DNA from: Candidatus Cloacimonas sp. SDB
GTDB lineage: Bacteria; Cloacimonadota; Cloacimonadia; Cloacimonadales; TCS61
DNA length: 6,004 nucleotides
Reading direction: 5' to 3'
NCBI GenBank assembly: GCA_001412425.1
Contig: LKUH01000083.1
Location: forward strand, 1-6,004
Shown here: one piece after another, positions 1-6,004 of the stretch
Position numbering within the stretch: the stretch's first letter is position 1
How the letters are laid out: every line of letters begins with the position of its first letter
Made by a program: the position numbers and the translations under genes
The notes under the pieces: generated by a model
What the model was told of the DNA's origin: nothing
Databases searched by the model: none
Seen by the model: only the letters and a program-made list of their open reading frames with translations

Positions 1-952
1 TTATCCCGGAAAAATAATCGCCGTAATATTCCGTTTCATACATTTCTTTGGCCAGGATCAACGCTGCATCGTAGGCTGAGTATAAATCTACTGACTTTTT
101 ACTTTTTATCAGAATAATTACCCAGGGAAATTTCTGAACTTTGTCATACCCGCGTGTCCTGTCATAATAAGTCCGGCAGAATAAATCTTTACCATTATTC
201 TGATAACCGGTGATCAATCCCCACTCTGGAATCCCGATAAGATCTATACCGATCACGGGGAAACCCTTATCAAGGCTTTCCATTATCTTATTAACCATTT
301 CTGTTTTACTAAAATCTTTAAATTCTGAATCGGTTTCCAGCACATCTTCCAGATAAATGTATTCAAATTCATACCCAAGTGTTTTTAATAACTCTGCTCC
401 GACATCTCTGCCTACCGTAGCATCAGGAGAACTTGGGCAATAGTTGCCGAAAAAATGTGTCCTGAATCCGTAAGCTGACAAACCGACCAGATCGGAATAA
501 TCTAAATTATCGCCAAACTTCTGTTCCAGTAAAGTCACACATCCCAAAAAAGAATTTTCCATGCCAATACCCCAGTCCAGTTTTCCTAAACCTGCAATGA
601 TCACTGCATCCGACAGCACTTTGTGATCCTGCAGATATTCTTTCAAAAAAACTCCTAAAGAACCGGCAGGTATTGAAACACTCAATTCCTTCTCATTTCG
701 TAAAAGTTTGATCTTAACTTTTTCTGTAGTTACATTTTCTTTCAGTGAGGTTAAATGGGTTATATTACTAACTTTTTCACCATTATATTCCAGCAGAATA
801 TCACCCACTTCAGCACCTGCCTGTTGCAGATTGGAAGCTTCCAAAAAACCCGTTATCTCTAACATGGAATTAATACTTTCCTGCTCTGAATTATCCTGAG
901 AAGCTAAACTCATGAATGATACGATTAAAAAAAATATTACCAATCCTCTCAT
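1..952 (-). CDS. Exported PDZ-domain protein with C39/BtrH-like papain-fold domain (partial, C-terminus beyond left edge)
   Basis: The reading frame starts with ATG at 952-950 and stays open to the window edge (317 codons seen, no stop). Residues 1-18 form a signal peptide: MRG, a hydrophobic core (LVIFFLIVSFM), then SLAS before a polar stretch, so the mature protein should be extracytoplasmic. Residues about 30-96 look like a PDZ domain, with the hallmark GDILLEYNGEKV at 50-61 preceded by an AG pair. Residues about 112-285 resemble the C39/BtrH N-terminal papain-like fold: ENSFLGC at 132-138, CPSSP at 172-176, GFPVIGID at 230-237, and EWGLITGY at 243-250 where such proteins usually have HW...GY. 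The candidate nucleophile is C138, but E243 stands where the catalytic His is expected, so peptidase activity is doubtful. The start is supported by AGGGGGG five bases upstream. Domain calls are by eye: PDZ is fairly sure, the C39-like fold less so. Substrate and role are unknown. Confidence 0.75.
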   Translation of the reverse strand, partial: MRGLVIFFLIVSFMSLASQDNSEQESINSMLEITGFLEASNLQQAGAEVGDILLEYNGEKVSNITHLTSLKENVTTEKVKIKLLRNEKELSVSIPAGSLGVFLKEYLQDHKVLSDAVIIAGLGKLDWGIGMENSFLGCVTLLEQKFGDNLDYSDLVGLSAYGFRTHFFGNYCPSSPDATVGRDVGAELLKTLGYEFEYIYLEDVLETDSEFKDFSKTEMVNKIMESLDKGFPVIGIDLIGIPEWGLITGYQNNGKDLFCRTYYDRTRGYDKVQKFPWVIILIKSKKSVDLYSAYDAALILAKEMYETEYYGDYFSGI

Positions 953-957
953 TTCAA

Positions 958-964
958 CCCCCCT
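958..964 (-). promoter_or_regulatory. Ribosome binding site of the PDZ/C39-like gene
   Basis: On the minus strand the bases read AGGGGGG, followed by a 5-base spacer (TTGAA) and the ATG at 952-950. This is a strong purine-rich Shine-Dalgarno at good spacing and fixes the start of gene 1. The M28 peptidase gene has a very similar AGGGGG at 2142-2147. Confidence 0.75.
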
Positions 965-966
965 GT

Positions 967-984
967 ATTTGGTCGTTACCAAAT
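967..984. promoter_or_regulatory. Inverted repeat in divergent intergenic region, candidate operator
   Basis: ATTTGGT (967-973), CGTT spacer, ACCAAAT (978-984): perfect 7-bp arms. It lies just upstream of gene 1's ribosome binding site and upstream of the divergent radical SAM gene. It could be an operator for a dimeric repressor or a small hairpin in the gene 1 leader. There is no T-run on either side, so it is not an intrinsic terminator. The symmetry is directly visible; the function is inferred. Confidence 0.4.
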
Positions 985-987
985 GCT

Positions 988-993
988 TATACT
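988..993 (+). promoter_or_regulatory. Possible -10 hexamer upstream of the radical SAM gene
   Basis: TATACT matches the sigma-70 -10 consensus at five of six positions and lies 39 bases before the ATG at 1033. No good -35 hexamer is found 16-18 bases upstream (the best is around GTATTT), so this is weak. On the opposite strand a perfect TTGACA (1006-1001) points toward gene 1 but has no good -10 at proper spacing. Confidence 0.2.
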
Positions 994-1007
994 CAGAGTC
1001 TGTCAAA

Positions 1008-1020
1008 TTAATAATATTAA
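1008..1020. repeat. 13-bp AT palindrome before the radical SAM gene
   Basis: TTAATAATATTAA is a perfect palindrome about a central A, ending 12 bases before the ATG at 1033. A similar palindrome of the same length and shape (TTAA-N5-TTAA) lies just after the gene's stop at 2010-2022. It could be a chance product of AT-rich DNA. Confidence 0.25.
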
Positions 1021-1032
1021 TAAATTCTTCTT

Positions 1033-2004
1033 ATGAAATTGACAAATATGGAGCTTAATAAATTTAATTTCACTATGAAAAAAGAGCTGGAAACTTTAGT
1101 ATATATGTATTCCTCTTTCCTGAAAAGAAAATACGGAATGAAAGTTTTTCGCGTAGGACTCAGCACGGGTTTGACCTGTCCGCATCGTATTAAAACAGGA
1201 GGTTGCATTTTCTGTCATCCCGCAACATTTACCGGAGAATACCAGTCAGCAGTTTTTTCTATTGAAGAGCAACTTAATAAAGCAGTTCCCAGAATAAAAA
1301 AAACCTGCGGAGCTGTAAAATTACTGGCTTATTTTCAGGACGAAACTTCTACAGCAGGAGAGCTTGTATATCTTGATAAAAAATACAGATCAGCAGTGGA
1401 ACATCCCGATATTATCGGGCTGATAGTATCAACCAGACCCGAATATGTGAACCAGAAAATCATCGATCTTCTCAAAAGCTACAATGTTCCTGTGACAATA
1501 GAAATAGGGCTTCAGACAGCGAAAGAGGAAAGCTTAAAATTTCTGAATCGCGGTCATGATCTAAACGATGTTAAAAAAGCCATCAATCTCTGTGAACAGA
1601 ATCACCTAGATCTGGGAGTTCACATTATTATCGGAATCCCCGGTGAAACAATCGAAGATATGCAGAACACAATCCAATTTATCAACTCCTGCCAGACAAT
1701 AAAAGAGATAAAATTCCATAATCTGGTCGTGTATAAACAGACACCTCTGGCCGTATTATATCAGCAGAATAAGTTCAAAATCCTTAATATTGATGAGTAT
1801 ATCAGCATACTCTGCCAGCTTATTCCTTACCTGAGAGGAGATATCGTGATCTCTCGATTTTTTACTTCCAATATAAGAAGAACTCAGATAGCTCTAGGTG
1901 ATTATTCCGGCAGTAAACCGGAATGGCTTAATAAACTCCGACTTGCCCTTATTCAACAGAATATTTTTCAAGGCTGTAAAACTGGAAAACCTTACCAGCC
2001 ATAA
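1033..2004 (+). CDS. Radical SAM protein, TIGR01212/YhcC family
   Basis: Complete 323-residue frame resembling E. coli YhcC and B. subtilis YtqA along its whole length. The radical SAM cluster cysteines are C49, C58 and C61 (TCPHRIKTGGCIFC), expected to bind a 4Fe-4S cluster and SAM. Further family motifs in order are YFQDETSTAG (100-109), STRPE (133-137), EIGLQT (157-162), NRGHD (172-176), HIIIGIPGET (197-206), KFHNLVVYKQTPLA (227-240) and a C-terminal QGCKTGKPYQP that fits the family's QG...GRPW-P ending. The family's reaction is not firmly known to me; the fold implies radical chemistry in the cytoplasm, probably sensitive to oxygen. The loop between the first two cysteines has 8 residues, about three fewer than in YhcC, and lacks the usual NRDG. 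In-frame ATGs lie at 1033, 1048 and 1075, none with a clear Shine-Dalgarno; 1075 gives the N-terminal length of E. coli YhcC. The gene is monocistronic by appearance, divergent from gene 1. Confidence 0.93.
   Translation: MKLTNMELNKFNFTMKKELETLVYMYSSFLKRKYGMKVFRVGLSTGLTCPHRIKTGGCIFCHPATFTGEYQSAVFSIEEQLNKAVPRIKKTCGAVKLLAYFQDETSTAGELVYLDKKYRSAVEHPDIIGLIVSTRPEYVNQKIIDLLKSYNVPVTIEIGLQTAKEESLKFLNRGHDLNDVKKAINLCEQNHLDLGVHIIIGIPGETIEDMQNTIQFINSCQTIKEIKFHNLVVYKQTPLAVLYQQNKFKILNIDEYISILCQLIPYLRGDIVISRFFTSNIRRTQIALGDYSGSKPEWLNKLRLALIQQNIFQGCKTGKPYQP
1039..1068 (+). promoter_or_regulatory. Promoter-like pair overlapping the annotated 5' end of the radical SAM gene
   Basis: A perfect TTGACA (1039-1044) is followed after 18 bases by TTTAAT (1063-1068, five of six matches to TATAAT). 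Transcription would begin near 1075, which is exactly an in-frame ATG (residue 15 of the longest frame). If real, the first 14 codons of the long frame are not translated and the message would be nearly leaderless. In such AT-rich DNA this pair could also arise by chance. Confidence 0.3.
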
Positions 2005-2009
2005 TTAAT

Positions 2010-2022
2010 TTAAGTAACTTAA
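2010..2022. repeat. 13-bp AT palindrome after the radical SAM gene
   Basis: TTAAGTAACTTAA is a perfect palindrome about a central A, beginning 5 bases after the TAA stop at 2002-2004. It shares the TTAA-N5-TTAA frame with 1008-1020. With a one-base centre and AT-rich arms it would not make a useful terminator hairpin, and no T-run follows it. Confidence 0.25.
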
Positions 2023-2088
2023 TTCATAAATTAGGAATATTTTTCCAGAAAAAATCTCCAGCGCATTTGCTTTAGCGAATATAAACCT

Positions 2089-2116
2089 TTGACAATTTAG
2101 GCATCATTTTTATATC
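2089..2116 (+). promoter_or_regulatory. Candidate promoter of the M28 peptidase / DUF4175 operon
   Basis: A perfect TTGACA (2089-2094), a 16-base spacer and TATATC (2111-2116, first four bases matching the -10 consensus) lie in the 147-bp gap after the radical SAM gene. Predicted transcription would start near 2122-2124, giving a leader of about 30 bases. The placement, hexamers and separate ribosome binding site support it as the operon promoter, provided this organism uses sigma-70-like signals. Confidence 0.45.
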
Positions 2117-2118
2117 CG

Positions 2119-2128
2119 TAAACGTTTA
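2119..2128. promoter_or_regulatory. Perfect palindrome at predicted transcription start, candidate operator
   Basis: TAAACGTTTA is a perfect 10-bp palindrome with a central CpG, directly downstream of the candidate -10 and covering the expected start of transcription. Central-CG palindromes of this type are typical of LacI/GalR-family operators, and the position suits repression. No regulator gene is in the window. Confidence 0.3.
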
Positions 2129-2141
2129 TAAAACCTGAAAC

Positions 2142-2147
2142 AGGGGG
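2142..2147 (+). promoter_or_regulatory. Ribosome binding site of the M28 peptidase gene
   Basis: AGGGGG followed by four bases (AAAG) and ATG at 2152. It closely resembles the AGGGGGG site of gene 1 and fixes the start of this gene. Confidence 0.75.
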
Positions 2148-2151
2148 AAAG

Positions 2152-3405
2152 ATGATAAATCCTTACAAAATAGTGAAAGACCTTAACTTCGAAAGATTAG
2201 CTGGAACCGAAGGTGAAAAAAAAGCAATTGCTGCAATCACAGACTATATCAAAAAAATTGGGCTTGAATATAAATTGGAAGAATTTCCTCTGCATACCTT
2301 TGTTCCCGGAACAGCAGAAATTATTTGCGGACAAAAAAACTTTACCGCCCGCCCCTATGGTTTAAATGAGAATATTTCACTAACAGGAGAATTAGTTTAC
2401 CTTAACAACACCGATGTTCTGAAACAAAATAAGGGTATGTGTAAAAATAAGCTTGTTATTAGCTCAGCTTTCTCCCGGCAGTTAGCACCAATATTGAAAA
2501 GCGGAGGAGTGAAAGGATATATCCGGATTGGAAACCCCGGCAGAGAAGTTTCCAGTCTATCTCATCGTCAGAATTCAATCCGGGATGGTTATGTTCCCTC
2601 TGTTACTGTTAAACACGAGATCGGCGAAAAATTAATCAAGCTTCAGGGCAGGGAAGTAACTCTAAATATTGAGCAGCAGACCAAAGAAAGTACAGCTAAA
2701 AATATAATTGTTGATATATTCGGAAGCGGAAAAGATGATACTCTAACAATCTGTACAGCTCATTACGATAGTGTGGCAAAATGTACTGGAGCTTCCGATA
2801 ACGCGGGCGGGACAGCTGTTTTGCTGAAAGTGGCAGAATATTTTGCCGCCCATAAACCTTCCCGCGACCTGAGAGTCATTTTCTTTTCGGGAGAGGAACT
2901 GGGCTTGCTGGGAAGCCAGAATTACGTTGAATCTCATACCGAAGAGGTCAAACAACGGCTGGGACTGGTTTTAAATGTTGATGTTGCCGGAGACCCTGTT
3001 GGACTTGATGTTGCTAATATTATCGGTACGGATCTGCTGCGAGGTTATTTTGGCGGGATTTCCCAGGAAATTGGGATTTTTTATAAGACTAAACTTGATA
3101 TTTACAGCAGCGACAGTATGCCATTCACCAAATATGAAATTCCTTCCGTAAATCTTGCCCGTGTCGCCGGAAAAGCAAGTTTTCATATTCATACGGAAAA
3201 TGATGCTGTCAGATTTGTAAAAAAACCTGGTCTTGACAACCCTGTAAAAGCTTCTATAAACTTATTGAATCGAGTTTTGAATGCGGAAATTTATCCGGTT
3301 GAGAAGTCAATCGATGATAATCTGAAAGATAAGATCCTTAAATATCTCTGGAATTTGAATTATCTTGAACCTGAACTTGAATGGGAAAAGAAATATAAAA
3401 AATAG
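2152..3405 (+). CDS. M28-family zinc peptidase with PA-like insert, cytoplasmic
   Basis: Complete 417-residue protein. The M28 metal-binding set is intact: H204 and D206 in AHYDS, D216 in SDNAGG, E248 (general base) and E249 in SGEELGLLGS, D277 in NVDVAG, and H347 in HIHTEND. SDSMPF (320-325) followed by EIPSVNLAR also fits the family. These residues predict a two-zinc aminopeptidase or a related exopeptidase. Residues about 64-174, between the N-terminal helices and the catalytic core, resemble a protease-associated (PA) domain (KNKLVISS, GGVKGYIRIG, YVPSVTV), which may shape substrate access. There is no signal peptide: the start MINPYKIVKD is not hydrophobic, unlike many exported M28 enzymes, so it probably trims peptides in the cytoplasm. 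A strong AGGGGG site supports the start. The stop is 20 bases before the next gene on the same strand, suggesting an operon. The substrate cannot be read from the sequence. Confidence 0.93.
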   Translation: MINPYKIVKDLNFERLAGTEGEKKAIAAITDYIKKIGLEYKLEEFPLHTFVPGTAEIICGQKNFTARPYGLNENISLTGELVYLNNTDVLKQNKGMCKNKLVISSAFSRQLAPILKSGGVKGYIRIGNPGREVSSLSHRQNSIRDGYVPSVTVKHEIGEKLIKLQGREVTLNIEQQTKESTAKNIIVDIFGSGKDDTLTICTAHYDSVAKCTGASDNAGGTAVLLKVAEYFAAHKPSRDLRVIFFSGEELGLLGSQNYVESHTEEVKQRLGLVLNVDVAGDPVGLDVANIIGTDLLRGYFGGISQEIGIFYKTKLDIYSSDSMPFTKYEIPSVNLARVAGKASFHIHTENDAVRFVKKPGLDNPVKASINLLNRVLNAEIYPVEKSIDDNLKDKILKYLWNLNYLEPELEWEKKYKK

Positions 3406-3425
3406 GAATAGAATTACAATAAATT

Positions 3426-6004
3426 ATGAGAAAATTTGAAGCAGTAATCAGGAATTTTAAAAACAAACAGAATTTAATAATTATCTCTGGGTTTCTATTT
3501 CAGTTTATCATTTTTGGATTGATAGTTTTTGCTCTCTTCTATTTCATCTTCAACCTCAGCTCAACATACCAGGCGGAACTCTTTCTGCTGGCATTAAGTT
3601 TGAAAATTATCATAGCCCTTCTGCTCATCTATCTGGTTCTGCAAACCAGCAGAAATCTCATCAATAATTATCAGGCAGCCAGAAATCTGGATAAATTCAA
3701 TCAGGATCTCAGTGATACCTATCAGAATGCCTACGAACTTAGCAACCAGACAGAAAAGTATAACTCGCATATTCTCAATAGAATATATGATGCTGCCGAC
3801 CTGAAAGCTGAAACTCAAATTATTAAAACAGATAAGAGAAAATTGAACCAGGTTTTATTCCCTCTGCTGATAACTGTATTTATAACCATTTTAATCTATT
3901 TTTCTGACCCCGCAGGTTTCAAACAGACCCTGGCTTTTCTTAAATTGAATAAGTTGCCTCCTGCTCAACATAAGGAATTTGTTGAAGTTTATCCGGGAGA
4001 CCTGCAGGTTGTTCGAAACTCGCGAGTGGAAATTGGAGTAGATAATCCCGAAGCTGGAATCATTCATCAGTTTTTTTATAAGATCAGTGATTCCTGGAGA
4101 GAAGAATCCCTTTACGATTATAAACGGGTTTTCCCAAATCTTGATTTTTCATTTTCTTATTTTGTCAAAACACCCTACGCTGTTTCAGACACATTCACAG
4201 TAGAAGTATTTGAACTACCCGCGGTAAAGAATATTGATCTTAAATATGATTACCCTTCCTATACAGAACTTGATCCGGTTTATGAGTCCAATAGCTCGGG
4301 AATTGTCAAAGCTATCATCGGAACAGAAGTTACACTGTTCCTGGAAGCTAATAATCCCATTGAACAGGCTAATATTATTTTTTCCGACGGCTCTTTGCAG
4401 GAACTGGAAAGGATGGGACGCTCTTCTTTTAAGACCAGCTTTACTATTGAAGAAAATGGCAGTTATCATTTTAACCTTATCGATATTCTGGGAAACAGAT
4501 CGGATAAGATTAGCAGATCTATTACCGTTATTCCCGATAAAGAACCGGAAATCAGGATCATTTCTCCCGGTAAAGATACACTTCTAACCCAAAATATGCT
4601 CCTGCCTCTGAAAATATACGCTGTAGACGATTTTGGTCTGAAAAACCTGAAACTGAAATATGACATCAATTCCGCAGAAATAAACCCTATCGATCTTCAG
4701 GAGGAAATCAGCGAAAAAATTCTTAATTATGAATATATTTTAGACCTGACAGGAATTTTTCTCATTCCGGGTGATAAAGTAACCTACTGGACCGAAATTT
4801 CCGATAATTCTCCCAGGGGAAATACTGTTTCCAGTCGTAAATACGTTGCCAAATTTCCCTCTATCGAAGAGATCTACCAGGAAATCGAAAGAGAAGAACA
4901 GACAAAATCTGACTTACTTAAAAATACCCTGGAAAAATCCAGAGATCTACAGGAAAATTTTGCCGAAAAACAGCGTGAAATGATGAAAAAAGATGAGTTT
5001 GACTGGGAGGATAAAAAAGAACTGGAGGATTTTCTTAAACAACAGGAAGATCTTAATAAGAACATTGAGAATATTGCCGAAGATTATCAAAACCTGATAG
5101 AAAAATTTGAAGATAACAAAGCTCTTTCAACAGATACTTTGGAAAAAATGGAAAAAATAAAAGAACTGATGGAAGAGATAGCTAATGATGATCTGCTGGA
5201 AGCAATGGAAAAAATGAGAGATAATCTCAAAAACGTTGATCCTGAAACCCTGAAAGAAGCAATGAAAAATCTGAAATTCTCCCTGGATGAATTCTCTCAG
5301 AAACTGGAACAGACAATTGATCTGCTGGAAGCAATTAAAAAAGAACAGGCAGTTCAAAAATCACTGGAAATAGCCGAAGAAATGGAAGAAATGCAGTCTG
5401 ATATAAATGAACGCACAAAAAATTCAGCAGAAAATAATGAAAAACTGGCTCAAAATCAGCAGACAATAGCAGAAAAACTGGAATCTCTTATGGATCAACT
5501 GGAAAAAACTGCCCAGTTGATGGATCCCCAGAAAGATTCAGAATTGAAAAAATCCCTGGAAGAACTGCTGGAAAAGATCAAGCAGGACAGCCTCTCTAAT
5601 GACATTCAGGAGATAACTGAAAACCTGAAATCCAATAACTGCAGCTCTGCTCAGCAAAATCAACAGAAAGCCCTGGAAAAAATGCAGAATATTACTCAAC
5701 AACTCAACTCCATGCAGCAAAATATGGCTTGCGGTGCTATGATGGAAATGGGAGATATCATCAATAAAACTATCAAAAGACTTCTCATTTTTTCCAAAGA
5801 ACATGAATATTCCAGTAATCAATATACCGACGATCCCTTTTTCATTCTCAGAGATCAAATTGCTGTTTTTGAAGGCATTACACTTACACTTTCCGACCTC
5901 TACAGCGTCCCCATGATCTTCCTTGTTCTAGGACCTAAATTCATTTATGATGCAAATTTCACAAATGTGAAATATCAAGAACTTTTTTCCTACATTAACG
6001 AAGC
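3426..6004 (+). CDS. DUF4175-like membrane protein with long extracytoplasmic coiled coil (partial, C-terminus beyond right edge)
   Basis: 859 codons seen, still open at the edge. There are three predicted membrane helices at about 17-42, 51-73 and 143-159. The N-terminus is rich in Lys/Arg, so it should lie in the cytoplasm, and everything after residue 160 should lie outside the inner membrane. Residues about 160-478 look like beta-rich Ig-like modules: YPSY at 276-279, GTEVTLFLEANNP, a VDDFGLKNLKLKY segment, and SDNSPRGN near 459-465. Residues 479 to about 770 are a Glu/Lys/Gln/Leu-rich coiled coil. A conserved-looking segment follows (MACGAMMEMGD from 767, then KRLLIFSKEHE). This order fits the DUF4175 family of Bacteroidetes-like bacteria, whose function is not established. 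The only cysteines are C739 and C769. The ATG lies 20 bases after the peptidase stop; the nearest AGGA (3404-3407) is 18 bases away, so translation may depend on coupling with the upstream gene. Family assignment is by pattern recall. Confidence 0.8.
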   Translation, partial: MRKFEAVIRNFKNKQNLIIISGFLFQFIIFGLIVFALFYFIFNLSSTYQAELFLLALSLKIIIALLLIYLVLQTSRNLINNYQAARNLDKFNQDLSDTYQNAYELSNQTEKYNSHILNRIYDAADLKAETQIIKTDKRKLNQVLFPLLITVFITILIYFSDPAGFKQTLAFLKLNKLPPAQHKEFVEVYPGDLQVVRNSRVEIGVDNPEAGIIHQFFYKISDSWREESLYDYKRVFPNLDFSFSYFVKTPYAVSDTFTVEVFELPAVKNIDLKYDYPSYTELDPVYESNSSGIVKAIIGTEVTLFLEANNPIEQANIIFSDGSLQELERMGRSSFKTSFTIEENGSYHFNLIDILGNRSDKISRSITVIPDKEPEIRIISPGKDTLLTQNMLLPLKIYAVDDFGLKNLKLKYDINSAEINPIDLQEEISEKILNYEYILDLTGIFLIPGDKVTYWTEISDNSPRGNTVSSRKYVAKFPSIEEIYQEIEREEQTKSDLLKNTLEKSRDLQENFAEKQREMMKKDEFDWEDKKELEDFLKQQEDLNKNIENIAEDYQNLIEKFEDNKALSTDTLEKMEKIKELMEEIANDDLLEAMEKMRDNLKNVDPETLKEAMKNLKFSLDEFSQKLEQTIDLLEAIKKEQAVQKSLEIAEEMEEMQSDINERTKNSAENNEKLAQNQQTIAEKLESLMDQLEKTAQLMDPQKDSELKKSLEELLEKIKQDSLSNDIQEITENLKSNNCSSAQQNQQKALEKMQNITQQLNSMQQNMACGAMMEMGDIINKTIKRLLIFSKEHEYSSNQYTDDPFFILRDQIAVFEGITLTLSDLYSVPMIFLVLGPKFIYDANFTNVKYQELFSYINE
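5189..5335 (+). repeat. 18-bp direct repeat within the coiled-coil coding region
   Basis: TGATCTGCTGGAAGCAAT occurs at 5189-5206 and again, identical, at 5318-5335. The copies are 129 bp (43 codons) apart and in the same frame, both encoding DLLEA followed by M or I. This is probably internal similarity of a helical repeat protein or codon preference rather than a mobile or regulatory repeat. Confidence 0.5.

Noticed and set aside
708..899. Plus-strand 63-codon open frame opposite gene 1
   Set aside because: It is antisense to the PDZ region, with no ribosome binding site or motif, while the minus frame carries a signal peptide and PDZ hallmark.
2039..2080. Possible terminator hairpins after the radical SAM gene (2039-2055 and 2065-2080)
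   Set aside because: The first stem is only A:T pairs around CCAGA. The second has a 6-bp stem with one G:T pair, a four-base loop and no T-run after it. Neither is a convincing intrinsic terminator.
3406..3425. Possible promoter or terminator between the peptidase and DUF4175-like genes
   Set aside because: Only 20 bases, with no hairpin and no hexamer pair. Co-transcription is the simpler reading.
4234..4587. Plus-strand 117-codon open frame inside the DUF4175-like gene
   Set aside because: It lies wholly within the Ig-like region of the real frame, which reads through without interruption, and its translation shows no recognisable motif.
5127..5858. Minus-strand open frames rich in Phe opposite the DUF4175-like gene
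   Set aside because: They mirror the purine-rich Glu/Lys codons of the coiled coil on the plus strand, and the plus frame is continuous and family-like. They show no domain or ribosome binding site.
1..6004. Phage defence, CRISPR, transposon or RNA gene content
   Set aside because: No direct-repeat array, terminal repeats, transposase motifs, tRNA cloverleaf or rRNA segments were seen on either strand. The four genes look like ordinary chromosomal genes with similar base composition.

Overview
The window is an AT-rich (judged by eye) stretch of bacterial chromosome. It holds four protein-coding genes and no RNA genes, CRISPR array or recognisable mobile element. Three features suggest an anaerobic Gram-negative-type bacterium: a large three-helix membrane protein of the DUF4175 type with a predicted extracytoplasmic coiled-coil body, a signal-peptide-bearing PDZ protein, and a YhcC-type radical SAM protein. 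The overall flavour recalls the FCB group, for example Candidatus Cloacimonadota. That placement comes from protein resemblance only and is tentative.

Layout: (1) positions 1-952, minus strand, an exported protein with a signal peptide, a PDZ domain and a C39/BtrH-like domain; its C-terminus runs off the left edge. (2) 953-1032 (or to 1074), a divergent intergenic region with a strong Shine-Dalgarno for gene 1, a 7-bp-arm inverted repeat and promoter-like hexamers. (3) 1033-2004 plus strand, a complete TIGR01212/YhcC-family radical SAM protein whose true start may be 1075. (4) 2005-2151, an intergenic region with a promoter-like pair, a 10-bp palindrome near the predicted start of transcription, and a good ribosome binding site. 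(5) 2152-3405 plus, a complete M28 zinc peptidase with a PA-like insert and all metal ligands present. (6) 3426-6004 plus, the first 859 codons of a DUF4175-like membrane protein, open at the right edge.

Genes 3 and 4 are 20 bp apart on the same strand with no terminator between them, so they are probably co-transcribed. The peptidase has no signal peptide and should be cytoplasmic, whereas the bulk of the DUF4175-like protein is predicted to lie outside the inner membrane, so any functional link is not obvious. Gene 1 is transcribed away from the other three.

I see no convincing undescribed multi-gene system. The points most worth a second look are the PDZ plus C39-like protein that seems to lack the catalytic histidine, the isolated cysteine pair in the DUF4175-like protein, the shortened cysteine loop of the radical SAM protein together with its possible leaderless start, and two candidate operators.
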